This document shows, piece by piece, positions 34,098 through 43,776 of a stretch of DNA of 64,000 nucleotides (within the stretch, counting starts at the first letter, position 1; the number at the start of each line of letters is the position of its first letter). The DNA is taken from NCBI RefSeq assembly GCF_042431545.1, contig NZ_JBHLYX010000001.1; one strand, written 5' to 3'. The position numbers were made by a program, and so were the translations under genes. The notes under the pieces were generated by a model, which saw only the letters and a program-made list of their open reading frames with translations, was not told where the DNA came from and made no database searches. Source of the DNA: Pseudoalteromonas xiamenensis (lineage in GTDB: Bacteria > Pseudomonadota > Gammaproteobacteria > Enterobacterales > Alteromonadaceae).

Positions 34098-36491
34098 ATG
34101 AAAAAAATAAGCATTATCAGTGCATTGGCGCTAGCTGGCAACTTAGTCGGTTGTAGTCAACCAGTCACACAGTCGGTTGAATCTGTTGCGCCAGGCGCCC
34201 CTGGTGATAAGCCATTTTGGGCATATTCTGGCAAAACAGGCATCGGTACTTCCTATGAAGCCTATCATGAAGGTCGTTACAGTGAGAATGAAGTCACTGG
34301 GCCTGTTTCGAAAGTATGGTTTTCAATTGCCCAAGGTATCATTACTGAATCTATGTTTGGGCTTATCCATGAAGCACAAATCCGAGATATGCAATTTGTC
34401 GTTGTGGGCGATGATTTTACGGTAACGGAAAAAGATGCATTGGACGTGTCGGTGGATTATCTTTACAAAGACTCGCAAGGACGTCCTCTATCATTAGCCT
34501 ATAAAGTAGTCAGCAAAGATCCTAAAGGCCGATTCTCGCTTGAAAAGCACATTTTCACCGATCCTGACAGCCAAACACTTTTCGTACGCTCCATTTTGCA
34601 TACTCAAAGGACCGACCTTCAACTATACGTGAATGTGAATCCATACGTGAATAACAGTGGAATTGGTGACACGGCATTTGTTGCAAAAGAGGGTTTGGTT
34701 GCACATGAGGCAGATAAATACCTCACGCTCCAAGCAAGTAAGCCTTTTGCTTTAGCGAGTGTGGGCTTTACGGGTCAAAGTGACAATTTAGCAGAGCTCA
34801 AAGCGTCGCAGAAAATTAAAAAAGCCTATCAAAATACTGGGCAAGAGACAGGTAACATCAATTGGTTAGCTTCGGTCGGAAAAATAAAGGACGGTGAGGC
34901 AGTAGATTTCGCCTTGAGTTTCGGGCTTAGCGAAAAACTCAGTTTTGCCGAAGGTGAAAAGTCGCTAAAAGCAGGTTATCAAAAGGTACTTAGCAACTTT
35001 AACGGCGTTGGCGAGGCCTATGGTTGGGAAGATTATTTAGCCAGTTTAAAACCCCTGAATACCTTGTATGCGACGACAACCGACAATGGCAAGTTGTTAA
35101 ATACATCTGCGATGGTATTGAAAGCTCAGGAAGATAAAACGTATGCGGGCGCTCTTATCGCGTCGCTATCTAATCCTTGGGGGGACACCGTTTCAGCAGA
35201 AGAAGGGAAAACAGGTTACAAAGCGGTTTGGGTACGTGACTTCTATCAAGTCGCCATGGCGTTTATGGCGATGGGCGATACAAAAACAGCACTGACAGCC
35301 TTTGAATATCTACAAAAAGTGCAAGTCTCTGAATCTACTCCGGGCAATCAAGGCGATTCAGGTTGGTTTCTACAGAAAACACATGTTGACGGTGAGCTTG
35401 AGTGGGTTGGGGTACAACTCGACCAAACCGCAATGCCAATTATGTTGGCATGGAAACTTTGGCAAGCAGGGGAATTAAGTACCGAAAAGCTCGAATACTG
35501 GTACTTCAATATGCTGAAACCTGCAGCGGATTTTCTTGTTCATGGTGGAAAAGCGAAAATTCTGTGGAATGACACCGACATTAAACCACCAATGACGCAA
35601 CAGGAGCGCTGGGAGGAACAACCCGGTTATTCGCCTTCAACGACAGCCGCAGTTATTGCTGGCTTGATTACCGCGAGTGATATTGCGAAACAAGTCAAAG
35701 ACGATGAAAACAGCACGTTGTATCTTGCGACTGCAATGCGATATGACGACGCGGTTGAAGAAACCATGTTCACCACTAAAGGTACGTTACCATCTAAACA
35801 ATCGGATGGTCAGTATTTCATCCGCATTGGTCAAGATGCAAATCCGAATAGTGACAGTACATTAAATCCAAATAACGGTCGAATTGGGATGGATAAAAAG
35901 CAAATCATTGATGGTGGCTTTTTAGAGTTAGTTCGTTATGGCGTACGTCAAGCAACAGCACCGAGCATCGTTGCGAGTTTGCCTGAATATGACGACGAAA
36001 GCCTTGAGGACAATCTACGTGTTCACTACTCATTCTCGTTCGACGGAGTTGAAGGTACTTTTCCTGGATACCGCCGATACGGTAATGACGGTTACGGAGA
36101 AGATTTGGTGAGTGGTGCAAATTACGCGTCCATGGGTCATAATTCGGATAACCAGCGTGGCCGAGTTTGGCCATTCTTCACTGGTGAACGTGGTCATTAT
36201 GAACTCGCGGCGGTAACTCAAAAGGGTGAAGTAACAACACAGCAACTAGATGATATTCGTCACACTTATGTCAAAGGCATGGAGTTGTTTGCCAATGAGG
36301 GCATGATGTTGCCAGAACAGGTGTGGGATAATGTAGGAAAAAATACTCAACACTATCAATTTGGCGAAGGGACAAACTCAGCGACGCCACTGGCTTGGAC
36401 ACACGCAGAGTATGTTAAGCTAATTCGCTCGGTGTCAGACAAACAAGTTTGGGACTATTACCCGATTGTCGAAGAAAAGCTGAATAAATAG
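34098..36491 (+). CDS. Glucoamylase lipoprotein (GH15 with glucodextranase-type N domain)
   Basis: 797 residues from ATG 34098 preceded by GAGG; a longer frame from 33969 overlaps the transporter gene and has no leader. Lipobox LVGC (C near residue 17) indicates a membrane-anchored lipoprotein. The N-terminal module APGDKPFWAYSGKTGIGTSY is the Glucodextran_N beta-sandwich; the GH15 (alpha/alpha)6 barrel shows WVRDFYQVAMAFMAMGD and ELEWVGVQLDQTAMPIM, the region of the catalytic acid. It cuts beta-D-glucose from the non-reducing ends of maltodextrins. It is last in the operon and ends at a strong terminator. Confidence 0.92.
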   Translation: MKKISIISALALAGNLVGCSQPVTQSVESVAPGAPGDKPFWAYSGKTGIGTSYEAYHEGRYSENEVTGPVSKVWFSIAQGIITESMFGLIHEAQIRDMQFVVVGDDFTVTEKDALDVSVDYLYKDSQGRPLSLAYKVVSKDPKGRFSLEKHIFTDPDSQTLFVRSILHTQRTDLQLYVNVNPYVNNSGIGDTAFVAKEGLVAHEADKYLTLQASKPFALASVGFTGQSDNLAELKASQKIKKAYQNTGQETGNINWLASVGKIKDGEAVDFALSFGLSEKLSFAEGEKSLKAGYQKVLSNFNGVGEAYGWEDYLASLKPLNTLYATTTDNGKLLNTSAMVLKAQEDKTYAGALIASLSNPWGDTVSAEEGKTGYKAVWVRDFYQVAMAFMAMGDTKTALTAFEYLQKVQVSESTPGNQGDSGWFLQKTHVDGELEWVGVQLDQTAMPIMLAWKLWQAGELSTEKLEYWYFNMLKPAADFLVHGGKAKILWNDTDIKPPMTQQERWEEQPGYSPSTTAAVIAGLITASDIAKQVKDDENSTLYLATAMRYDDAVEETMFTTKGTLPSKQSDGQYFIRIGQDANPNSDSTLNPNNGRIGMDKKQIIDGGFLELVRYGVRQATAPSIVASLPEYDDESLEDNLRVHYSFSFDGVEGTFPGYRRYGNDGYGEDLVSGANYASMGHNSDNQRGRVWPFFTGERGHYELAAVTQKGEVTTQQLDDIRHTYVKGMELFANEGMMLPEQVWDNVGKNTQHYQFGEGTNSATPLAWTHAEYVKLIRSVSDKQVWDYYPIVEEKLNK

Positions 36492-36493
36492 TG

Positions 36494-36519
36494 AAAAGCC
36501 GGCAAATGCCGGCTTTTTT
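36494..36519 (+). terminator. Terminator of the amylase-transporter-glucoamylase operon
   Basis: AAAAGCCGGC-AAAT-GCCGGCTTTTTT: 10-bp stem with T run. Confidence 0.93.
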
Positions 36520-36571
36520 ATTGGGAGATGTCGCAATGAGTTATGCTTTCTAGGCCATTACATTGAGGTCA

Positions 36572-37591
36572 TTAACTCGTCGATGAACGTACAATTAGTT
36601 TCGGCGGGAGCAACGTTGATTCTACGGCTTCACCCCGGATCAGGTTAAGTAAATTCGCGACGATCATTTGGCCTGCTAGCGTAGTATTTTGTTGTACAGT
36701 GGTTAATGCGGGTGACACATAACTTGCCGCTGAAATATTATCAAAACCAATGACGCTGACTTCTTTAGGCACGTTTATCCCGGCTTCTTGCAAAGCCTTA
36801 ATCGCGCCGATTGCAATGAGGTCACTTGCAGCAAACAGAGCGTTAAACTTGACATTGTTGGCGATGAGTGACCGAGTTGCATGGTATCCAGACATTTCAG
36901 TTGATATTGCATTGGCTATATTCCGCTCGCTAAACAAGACATTGTGTTCGGCTAAACCGTCTCGAAACCCTTTATAACGGTCAAAAAATTCAGGACTGTG
37001 ATTGGACGCATCCCCGATGAATACGGCGTTTGTGCGACGAATTTGCACTAGATGCTCTGCGGCGAGTTTGCCGCCACCGTAGTTATCACACTTTACGGTG
37101 AGATCCGGACGACCATCGACGGTTGCGCCCCAGCATACAAATTTTGTATTGTTGTCGAGCAACCGCTGGAGTCGTGACTGGTAATCCACATAGTCTCCAT
37201 ACCCGAGCAAAATAATACCGTCAGCTCGATGGCTATCTTCGTAATCAGCTCGCCAGTCATCGCTAATTTGCTGAAAGGAAACGAGTAGGTCGTAACCTTC
37301 TTTTGCACATGCTCGTGTAATGCTGCCTAGCATGTTTAAGAAGAAAGGATTTATTTGAGAGTCGTCACCTGTGGGGTCTTCAAAAAGCAAACAAGCAAGT
37401 GTACTACTTTGTTGCGTGCGCAAATTACTCGCGTTTTTGTCGACTTTATAGTTTAACTCTCGCGCAACTTCGCGAACTCGACGCTTGGTTTCTTCATTCA
37501 CCAGAGGGCTGTTTCTCAATGCGCGAGAAACAGTCGATTGAGATACGCCAGCGTAATGCGCGATGTCAAAGGAAGTTGCTTTACCTTTCAT
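36572..37591 (-). CDS. LacI-family regulator of the maltodextrin locus (MalR-like)
   Basis: 339 residues. The helix-turn-helix is DIAHYAGVSQSTVSRALRN (about residues 9-27), followed by a hinge and a periplasmic-binding-protein-like effector domain with ILLGYGDYVDY and VIGFDNISAAS. The recognition helix SQSTVSRAL differs from those of the two other LacI proteins here (KKTVSRVL / MKTVSRVI), consistent with a different operator. Position next to the glucoamylase gene and three TACGTA-centred palindromes in the same locus make it the likely regulator; the effector is probably maltose or a product (inference). Confidence 0.88.
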   Translation of the reverse strand: MKGKATSFDIAHYAGVSQSTVSRALRNSPLVNEETKRRVREVARELNYKVDKNASNLRTQQSSTLACLLFEDPTGDDSQINPFFLNMLGSITRACAKEGYDLLVSFQQISDDWRADYEDSHRADGIILLGYGDYVDYQSRLQRLLDNNTKFVCWGATVDGRPDLTVKCDNYGGGKLAAEHLVQIRRTNAVFIGDASNHSPEFFDRYKGFRDGLAEHNVLFSERNIANAISTEMSGYHATRSLIANNVKFNALFAASDLIAIGAIKALQEAGINVPKEVSVIGFDNISAASYVSPALTTVQQNTTLAGQMIVANLLNLIRGEAVESTLLPPKLIVRSSTS

Positions 37592-37687
37592 AAACTACCT
37601 CAACTAAAATCATTACGTCATTGTCGGTGAATTGACATTTTTTTCAACCAATTTTGCGTTTGCTGGAAATTTTTTATTGCTGAATTC

Positions 37688-37701
37688 TGACACCGGTGTC
37701 A
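37688..37701 (+). promoter_or_regulatory. LacI-family operator TGACACCGGTGTCA before glk
   Basis: Perfect 14-base palindrome, 172 bases before the glucokinase ATG. A near-copy (TGATACCGGTGTCA) occurs at 43588 between a lacI gene and pgi. Confidence 0.78.
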
Positions 37702-37872
37702 TAATGTCACTGTTTTATCATTTTGTTGTCAAAACGTATTGGCTGCCCTTTGCCGAGGGCAGCATTTTTTACTTTGATAGGCGTGCAACTAATTAAATCA
37801 AAGTAAATAAGAGCAAAAAGGTGACTGCACCTTAATAACGGTCGATAAGGCCACGACAAACGAGAAAACAAC

Positions 37873-38886
37873 ATGACACAGACAACAAGTCCAAGGACAA
37901 CGAATCAAAGTCAAACTGACTTTTCACCTATCTTAGTAGCTGACATCGGTGGCACCAATGCTCGTTTTGCAGTTGCTACTGATTTCGACATTCAAACCAA
38001 TAGTTTTGTTATTGAACACCTCTCTATTTATCCAAGTGCCAACTTTAGCGCTTTTGAAGCAGCAATCGCCCGTTTTTTAAATGAGCTTGATATTGATAGG
38101 CCGACACGTGCTTGTCTCGCCGTTGCGGGGCCAATAAAAGGGCAGCAGGTCTATCTTACAAATCTAGGTTGGCAGTTCAATGCAGAAGAAGTGAAAGCGG
38201 AATTTGGATTTGAATCACTCCTCGTGATCAATGACTTCGCTGCATTTGCGTTTGCAGCGCCTTATTTGGACGAATCACAAAATTTACAAATTAAATCAGG
38301 ACAGTCTCAGGCAAATAGTAACATTGCCGTTATGGGACCAGGTACCGGATTTGGTGCGGCTTGTCTTGCTCGTGATATTAACGGCAGTGCGGTTATGAGT
38401 TGTGAGGCAGGGCACATTTCGCTTGCAGCGGTGACAGAACTAGACAAACAATTATTAAAGGTGTTGCAGGCAAATAATCAGCACGTTTCTATCGAAACGG
38501 TGTTTTCTGGCCCCGGCATCGTGCGTTTGTATGAAGCAATGTGCGAAGTACATGGACAAGAACCAGAAGATTTGAGTGCTGCTGAAATAGCAGCGAAAGC
38601 ACCGGAATGCAAAATGTGTGATGCGACACTTAATCACTTTTGTGATTGGATTGGCAGTGTAGCGGGTGATTTAGCATTGACATTTGGTGCATTAGGCGGT
38701 GTATATATAGGTGGTGGGATATTGCCACGAATGACTGAACGCTTGTTGCGCAGTCGTTTTGTAGACCGTTTTAGCGAAAAGGGATTGATGTCTCAATATA
38801 CTAAACAAATCCCAGTGACACTCGTTACTCAAGAAAACATTCCGTTTATTGGGGCGGCAGCGTGTTTACATGGACGAGGTAAGTAG
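37873..38886 (+). CDS. glk: Glucokinase
   Basis: 337 residues. Proteobacterial Glk: ATP-binding VADIGGTNARFAVATD, catalytic VINDFAAFAF, GPGTGFGAACL, then CEAGHISLAAV. An extra ~20-residue polar N-terminus precedes the fold. It phosphorylates glucose set free by the alpha-glucosidase and glucoamylase nearby. It forms an operon with the lacI gene 9 bases downstream. Confidence 0.94.
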   Translation: MTQTTSPRTTNQSQTDFSPILVADIGGTNARFAVATDFDIQTNSFVIEHLSIYPSANFSAFEAAIARFLNELDIDRPTRACLAVAGPIKGQQVYLTNLGWQFNAEEVKAEFGFESLLVINDFAAFAFAAPYLDESQNLQIKSGQSQANSNIAVMGPGTGFGAACLARDINGSAVMSCEAGHISLAAVTELDKQLLKVLQANNQHVSIETVFSGPGIVRLYEAMCEVHGQEPEDLSAAEIAAKAPECKMCDATLNHFCDWIGSVAGDLALTFGALGGVYIGGGILPRMTERLLRSRFVDRFSEKGLMSQYTKQIPVTLVTQENIPFIGAAACLHGRGK

Positions 38887-38895
38887 TCGGCGTTT

Positions 38896-39912
38896 ATGAA
38901 AAAAGTAACCATTAATAGTGTAGCAACCTACGCGGGTGTGTCTAAAAAGACGGTGTCTCGCGTATTGAATAATGAACCAAACGTAAGCCCTGCAACACGT
39001 GAAAAGGTGTTAAAGGTATTTAAGGAATTGGACTACACGCCAAATCCAATTGCGCGTGGTTTAGCGAGAAATCGTAGTTTCATTATCGGTTGTTTATATG
39101 ACAATCCAAGTAAAAGTTACATCACACGAGTCCAAAGTGGTGCGCTTGAGGCTTGCCATAAATTTGGTTACAACCTTCTTATTCACCCGTGCGAACTTCG
39201 CGGTGAAGCACTAATTGAAAACATTGAACAACTTTTACAAACGTCACGTTTGGATGGTTTAGTGCTCACTCCACCCTTTTCGGATTCAAAAGAGCTTGTT
39301 GCCTTTTTGAAGAAAAAAGGACTGCCATACGCGCGTGTAGCTTCTGCTATTGAAGAAGACGATTCAATCAGCGTTCGTAGTAATGATGAACAGGGGGCGC
39401 TTGAGCTTACTGAGCATTTAATTAAACTCGGACACAAAGAAATCGCGTTTATTAAAGGCCACCCTGATCACTCGGCGACGGAACTTCGTTTTAGTGGCTA
39501 CAAGAAAGCACTCGCAAATCATGGTATTGCATTTGAACCTCGATTAGTTGCAGAAGGTAACTTTAGTTATCATTCAGGGGCTGATAGTGCGAAGACCATT
39601 TTGGACCTAAATCCACGTCCTACGGCTGTTTTTGCGTCAAATGATTACATGGCTGCTGCGGTATTAAAATTGGCAACACAACGTCAGCTCAAAGTACCAG
39701 AAGCACTTTCCATCGCTGGATTTGATAACGCACCTATTGCGCGCCATATTTGGCCGGGCTTAACGACGATTGCTCAACCGGTTGAGGAAATGACGCGATT
39801 GGCGGTAGAGCATTTGATCCTATCGATTACAGAATCGCCGGATATGGTGTTCCAAACCGTTCTTGAAGCAAAACTCATTTGCAGAGAGTCAACGGCTCCG
39901 CTTGAGAAATAA
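38896..39912 (+). CDS. LacI-family regulator in the glk operon
   Basis: 338 residues. HTH VATYAGVSKKTVSRVLNN (about residues 8-25), hinge with NPIARGLA, then the sugar-binding domain (IAGFDNAPIARHI; AVEHLI). Starts 9 bases after glk. The recognition helix (KKTVSRVL) resembles that of the 42431 regulator, and both fit the CGGTG/AGCG-type palindromes in this part of the window. It probably controls its own operon through 37688. Effector unknown. Confidence 0.87.
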   Translation: MKKVTINSVATYAGVSKKTVSRVLNNEPNVSPATREKVLKVFKELDYTPNPIARGLARNRSFIIGCLYDNPSKSYITRVQSGALEACHKFGYNLLIHPCELRGEALIENIEQLLQTSRLDGLVLTPPFSDSKELVAFLKKKGLPYARVASAIEEDDSISVRSNDEQGALELTEHLIKLGHKEIAFIKGHPDHSATELRFSGYKKALANHGIAFEPRLVAEGNFSYHSGADSAKTILDLNPRPTAVFASNDYMAAAVLKLATQRQLKVPEALSIAGFDNAPIARHIWPGLTTIAQPVEEMTRLAVEHLILSITESPDMVFQTVLEAKLICRESTAPLEK

Positions 39913-39930
39913 AGATTTCAGTTACTTGTC

Positions 39931-39954
39931 AAAGGCACCTTCGGTGCCTTTTTT
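39931..39954 (+). terminator. Terminator of glk-lacI operon
   Basis: AAAGGCACC-TTC-GGTGCCTTTTTT: 9-bp stem with T run. Confidence 0.93.
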
Positions 39955-40165
39955 CGTTTTGCATCTTCCTTTATCAATTATCTAAACAATACTTATCTCA
40001 ATGCCGCCAAGCGGCAGAAGGCTGAGCCCATGGCGCAATTCAGCAGTGAAACGATTAAAAATCGCATAAAAGAGAAAAGTGTCCAAGCAAATCATTATTA
40101 GGCTTTTTGATTTAGTAATGTAAAAATGGGTATAAGATATTTCAAATTATTATAAGGTTCCGTTA

Positions 40166-42406
40166 ATGTCTTTAGAGTCCATGAGCACCGGTTCTCCCGT
40201 CTATTTAGATGCAAACGCTACGACACCTGTTTTGCCTTCTATCGTTGAGGTTGTGACGCATGCCATGCAGGTTTGTTTCGGTAATCCTTCAAGTTCCCAT
40301 ATTACGGGAGTGCAAGCGAAACATCTCATGGAACAGGCGAGACAGCGTGCAAGAGAACTAGTTGGGGCAGGGCATGGTGATATTCTTTTCACCTCTGGCG
40401 CAACCGAAGGCATTCAAACCGCAATAGTTTCCGCGTTACTAAATGCGAAGAAAAATGTTACTCCAGAGTCTGTGTTGCTGTACGGGGCGACAGAACATAA
40501 GGCGGTACCTAACACGTTAAAACATTGGAATCAGGTACTGGGCATAAACGCACGAATTTTGTCCATTCCTGTTGATAGAAATGGCTTACTTGATCTCGCG
40601 TTTATCGAAGCGCATGCCAAAGATGCACTAATGCTTTGTACTATGGCTGTGAATAACGAAACTGGTGTTATTCAAGATCTGAATGCAATAGAAGCCGTAA
40701 TTCGAAGCCAAAATATGGAATGTGCTTGGATGGTAGATTGTGTTCAAGCGTTAGGTAAACGGAATCTAGTTTTAAGTGAAACAACCATTGATTATGCACC
40801 ATTCTCTGGGCATAAACTCTATGCACCAAAAGGAATTGGTATGTTATACATCCGCCATAATGCACCGTATACGCCGTTTATCGCCGGAGGTGGGCAAGAA
40901 AGTGGAATGCGTTCTGGCACGGAAAATTTGCCCGGTATAGCGAGTTTAAATGAGCTATGTCGCCTACTGCTTGACGCTGAACAATCGCCGTTTCAATCAC
41001 ATGAGCAACTCGGGCATTACCGTGACATGCTTAAAGAGGCGGTTGTTGACACCTTTGAGCAAGTGTCTTTTCATCATGATTTTGCACGTTCAGTGCCGAC
41101 CACGCTTAACTTCTCCGTCGATAATTTAACGTCTAAAGAGGTTATCGATTTGTTTGATGCTGCAGGCATTCGTGTGAGTGGTGGATCTGCGTGCAGTTCA
41201 GGTTCAAACCGGAGTTTCGTGCTGGATGCCATGGGATTATCTGATTGGCAGAGTGAAAATGCGATCCGCATGTCTTTTGGGCCAGCTGATACTATGGAGC
41301 AGATAGAGGAAGCGTGCAGACGTATTCGCTCTTTAAAACCAATCCTAGCGCAAAATTGTTTAATCGTCTCAGACAGCCAATACCCCAATCAGGAGGCATG
41401 CGCAATTGGAGTCACCCAATTTCGTCATCAAGGTGCATGTTGTTGGCTCTATGTGGCTGCCAATCGAGAAGCTGTGATTATTGACCCAATTGTAGAACTT
41501 CTGCCAAGACTTGAACGCTTAATTCAAAAGCAACAACTAATTGTCAAAGCGGTACTAGACACGCATAACCACCAAGACAGATCATCAGGTCACGTGATAT
41601 TAAGTGACATGCTTGGTTTTGATAGCTCACAAAGCGATGCATTGGGTTGGCCTCGCAACCTAGATGAAATCAAAGTTGGTGACGCAACGTTAAAATCAGT
41701 GAAAACACCGGGACACTCCACGGACAGTGTGAGTTATTTGCTTTATCAGACTGAGCGAGTTGTGCTGTGCTTTTGTGGCGACTTGGTGTTACCGCATGGG
41801 TTAGGGGCGACACACAAAGAGGGTGGAGATGCCTTCTCAATGGCCAGCAGTTTGATGAATTTAGATACGGTTTTAAGTCCTGATACCGTTATGTGTTCTG
41901 CACACGACTACAAACAGTGCTTTGCAATCACGTGGAAAGTGCAAAAAGGTCAGTTGCCTTTGTTGTTTGCGTTAACTTCCGGTGCGCTAAGTGTCGAAGA
42001 TTTCGTCGCGGATAAGGCTGCACAGAGTGTTCAAGAAGCGGAACCCGAGCAATTGGATCTGTGTGGTTTTATCAATGCAGTACAAAACAGTGCGTTCGAA
42101 GAGTTGAATGCGACAAATGCAGTCGAGTGGATGCACGCAAATAACGCGACGCTCATTGATACGAGAGAAGCCTATGAGCACAGCGCTCAATGCACCCCTT
42201 GTTCAGTGATCCAAGCATCCGAAGAAGTTTTAAATATTCCTCTCAGTCGCATGGCGGATGCGATATTACGTGGCGTTATCGCGCCAGATAATGCGTATGT
42301 GTTGCTTTGTAGAACAGGCAATCGTTCGCGACAAGCCGCAACGACTTTACGCAATTTGGGGTTCACCAAGGTGTGCAATTTGAAAGGAGGCGTGGCGCTA
42401 AGTTAG
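40166..42406 (+). CDS. Three-domain sulfur protein: cysteine desulfurase / MBL / rhodanese fusion
   Basis: 746 residues, cytosolic. Residues 1-395 are a NifS/IscS-type cysteine desulfurase: PLP lysine K217 (SGHKLYAP), catalytic loop C343 (GGSACSSGS). Residues about 400-605 are a metallo-beta-lactamase domain like persulfide dioxygenases: H467-x-H469-x-D471, with R472 where the usual final His stands, then H517 (TPGHSTDSVSYLL) and D539 (CFCGDL), H580 (CSAHDY). The mono-iron site of ETHE1 (first His, later His and Asp) is retained. Residues about 650-746 are a rhodanese with C715 (LLCRTGNRSR). All three active sites look intact. It may strip sulfur from cysteine, hold it as persulfide and oxidise or transfer it. 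An AAGG site precedes the ATG; monocistronic. Confidence 0.88.
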   Translation: MSLESMSTGSPVYLDANATTPVLPSIVEVVTHAMQVCFGNPSSSHITGVQAKHLMEQARQRARELVGAGHGDILFTSGATEGIQTAIVSALLNAKKNVTPESVLLYGATEHKAVPNTLKHWNQVLGINARILSIPVDRNGLLDLAFIEAHAKDALMLCTMAVNNETGVIQDLNAIEAVIRSQNMECAWMVDCVQALGKRNLVLSETTIDYAPFSGHKLYAPKGIGMLYIRHNAPYTPFIAGGGQESGMRSGTENLPGIASLNELCRLLLDAEQSPFQSHEQLGHYRDMLKEAVVDTFEQVSFHHDFARSVPTTLNFSVDNLTSKEVIDLFDAAGIRVSGGSACSSGSNRSFVLDAMGLSDWQSENAIRMSFGPADTMEQIEEACRRIRSLKPILAQNCLIVSDSQYPNQEACAIGVTQFRHQGACCWLYVAANREAVIIDPIVELLPRLERLIQKQQLIVKAVLDTHNHQDRSSGHVILSDMLGFDSSQSDALGWPRNLDEIKVGDATLKSVKTPGHSTDSVSYLLYQTERVVLCFCGDLVLPHGLGATHKEGGDAFSMASSLMNLDTVLSPDTVMCSAHDYKQCFAITWKVQKGQLPLLFALTSGALSVEDFVADKAAQSVQEAEPEQLDLCGFINAVQNSAFEELNATNAVEWMHANNATLIDTREAYEHSAQCTPCSVIQASEEVLNIPLSRMADAILRGVIAPDNAYVLLCRTGNRSRQAATTLRNLGFTKVCNLKGGVALS

Positions 42407-42412
42407 CGCCAC
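42392..42412. repeat. Hairpin at the 3' end of the sulfur fusion gene
   Basis: GTGGCGCTA-AGT-TAGCGCCAC: 9-bp stem including the stop codon, between convergent genes. No T run; may act as a weak terminator or mRNA 3' end. Confidence 0.45.
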
Positions 42413-42430
42413 CGCAATCGTAATCTGAAA

Positions 42431-43465
42431 TTACTCACTTTTGTTAGAGCTTTCTCGTACAACCATAGACGGGGTGAACACCGTCATGATTTCTTTGTCC
42501 AGATTCCGAGGTCCACGAATTTTACTAAACAATAAACGAGCAGCGTGCTGAGAAATGACGTCGTTTTCCTGATGCGCTGTAGTTAACTTGGGCCAAGTTT
42601 GTTTCGAGAATGGAGAGTCTTCGAAACCAGTAATTGATAACTGTGCTGGAATGGCGACATTCATCAATCTTGCTGCGAACAACGCACCTGCGGCGATTTC
42701 ATCGTTACCACCCATAATCGCAGAAATATTGAATTTATTGCCATCTTCCAGAAATGCCTTAGCTCCTTGTACACCGGACTCAAAAGAGTAGTTGCCACGG
42801 TAGACGAGTTTTTCATCGAAGACTAAGCGGTTGTCTTTGAGTGCATCTTGATATCCACTTAAGCGCTCAGCAGTTGATTTATGTTCTTCGTCACCACACA
42901 AAAATGCAATGTTCGTGTGACCGTGGCGTATTAAATGTTCGGTTATTTCATATGAGGCCGCATAGTCATTAACGTAAATGCAGTTTTTTGATTCATTTTC
43001 GTCTTGGGAAGGGCGTCCAGAAAGAATGCGAACAAATTCAACATCGAGTGACTCGAGCAAATCGATAATATCTTGTTGTTCAGACAAAGGCGGCGTGAGG
43101 ACAAGTCCGGCTAAGCGAGAACGCTTTATCATTGTTTGGAATTCTTCAACCATGTTTTCATCTGAGTAACTACAAGGATGAATAACCAGTTCATAACCTT
43201 CTCTTCTACATCGTGATAATACGCCATTTTGCATATCAATAACGTAGTAGGCGTTGGGGTTATCATACACGAGCCCAACGGTAAACGATGAAGTACCTGC
43301 TAGATTTCGTGCGGCTAAATTAGGCTGATAGTTAAGCTCTTTTACTGCGCTCATCACGATGTCATAGGTTTTTTTGCGAACCGAAGGCTCATTGTTTATA
43401 ACACGCGATACGGTCTTCATCGACACGCCAGCGAGTTTCGCTACGTCGTTAATAGTGACTTTCAT
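42431..43465 (-). CDS. LacI-family regulator divergent from pgi
   Basis: 344 residues. HTH DVAKLAGVSMKTVSRVINN (about residues 5-23), then the linker EPSVRKKTYDIV and the sugar-binding fold (VGLVYDNPNAYYVID; ITGFEDSPFSKQTW). Similar in its DNA-reading helix to the 38896 regulator. It is divergent from pgi; the 311-base gap between them carries a TGATACCGGTGTCA and a TGACAGCGTTGTCA palindrome, so it or the 38896 protein probably controls pgi and the receptor genes at 48-53 kb. Which regulator reads which site cannot be settled by eye. Confidence 0.86.
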   Translation of the reverse strand: MKVTINDVAKLAGVSMKTVSRVINNEPSVRKKTYDIVMSAVKELNYQPNLAARNLAGTSSFTVGLVYDNPNAYYVIDMQNGVLSRCRREGYELVIHPCSYSDENMVEEFQTMIKRSRLAGLVLTPPLSEQQDIIDLLESLDVEFVRILSGRPSQDENESKNCIYVNDYAASYEITEHLIRHGHTNIAFLCGDEEHKSTAERLSGYQDALKDNRLVFDEKLVYRGNYSFESGVQGAKAFLEDGNKFNISAIMGGNDEIAAGALFAARLMNVAIPAQLSITGFEDSPFSKQTWPKLTTAHQENDVISQHAARLLFSKIRGPRNLDKEIMTVFTPSMVVRESSNKSE

Positions 43466-43587
43466 TTTATTATTCTTAAACCTTTCTATCAGAAAATGAG
43501 CAATTGTTTCATTAAAATATCATGCTTAATAGCTAGTCTATCGGAAGTCAAAAAGAATTAGCAGCAAAAAGATCATAAATAAATTTA

Positions 43588-43601
43588 TGATACCGGTGTC
43601 A
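43588..43601 (+). promoter_or_regulatory. LacI-family operator TGATACCGGTGTCA
   Basis: One base from the perfect palindrome at 37688 before glk. Confidence 0.72.
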
Positions 43602-43653
43602 AAAGCGAAAAATTCAGCTATTATGCGCAATATAAACTGGAAAAGAAGATGTT

Positions 43654-43667
43654 TGACAGCGTTGTCA
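43654..43667 (+). promoter_or_regulatory. LacI-family operator TGACAGCGTTGTCA before pgi
   Basis: Palindromic half sites TGACA/TGTCA around a GCGT core, 110 bases before the pgi start. The same 14-mer occurs at 48447 and 52983. Confidence 0.8.
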
Positions 43668-43776
43668 TTTTAACTTATCGTTAACTACAACGAACAATAT
43701 CTTTTTGCAGATTTTGCAATGAGCTAGATAAAAAATCTTATTATTCAGCTTGTTGTGTTTTAGGGGAAAGTTACAT

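Larger units (their letters stand above)
43466..43776. other. Divergent regulatory region between lacI and pgi
   Basis: 311 bases with no gene. It contains two LacI-type palindromes of different sequence, 66 bases apart centre to centre (43588-43601 and 43654-43667). The rest is AT-rich. Confidence 0.7.
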
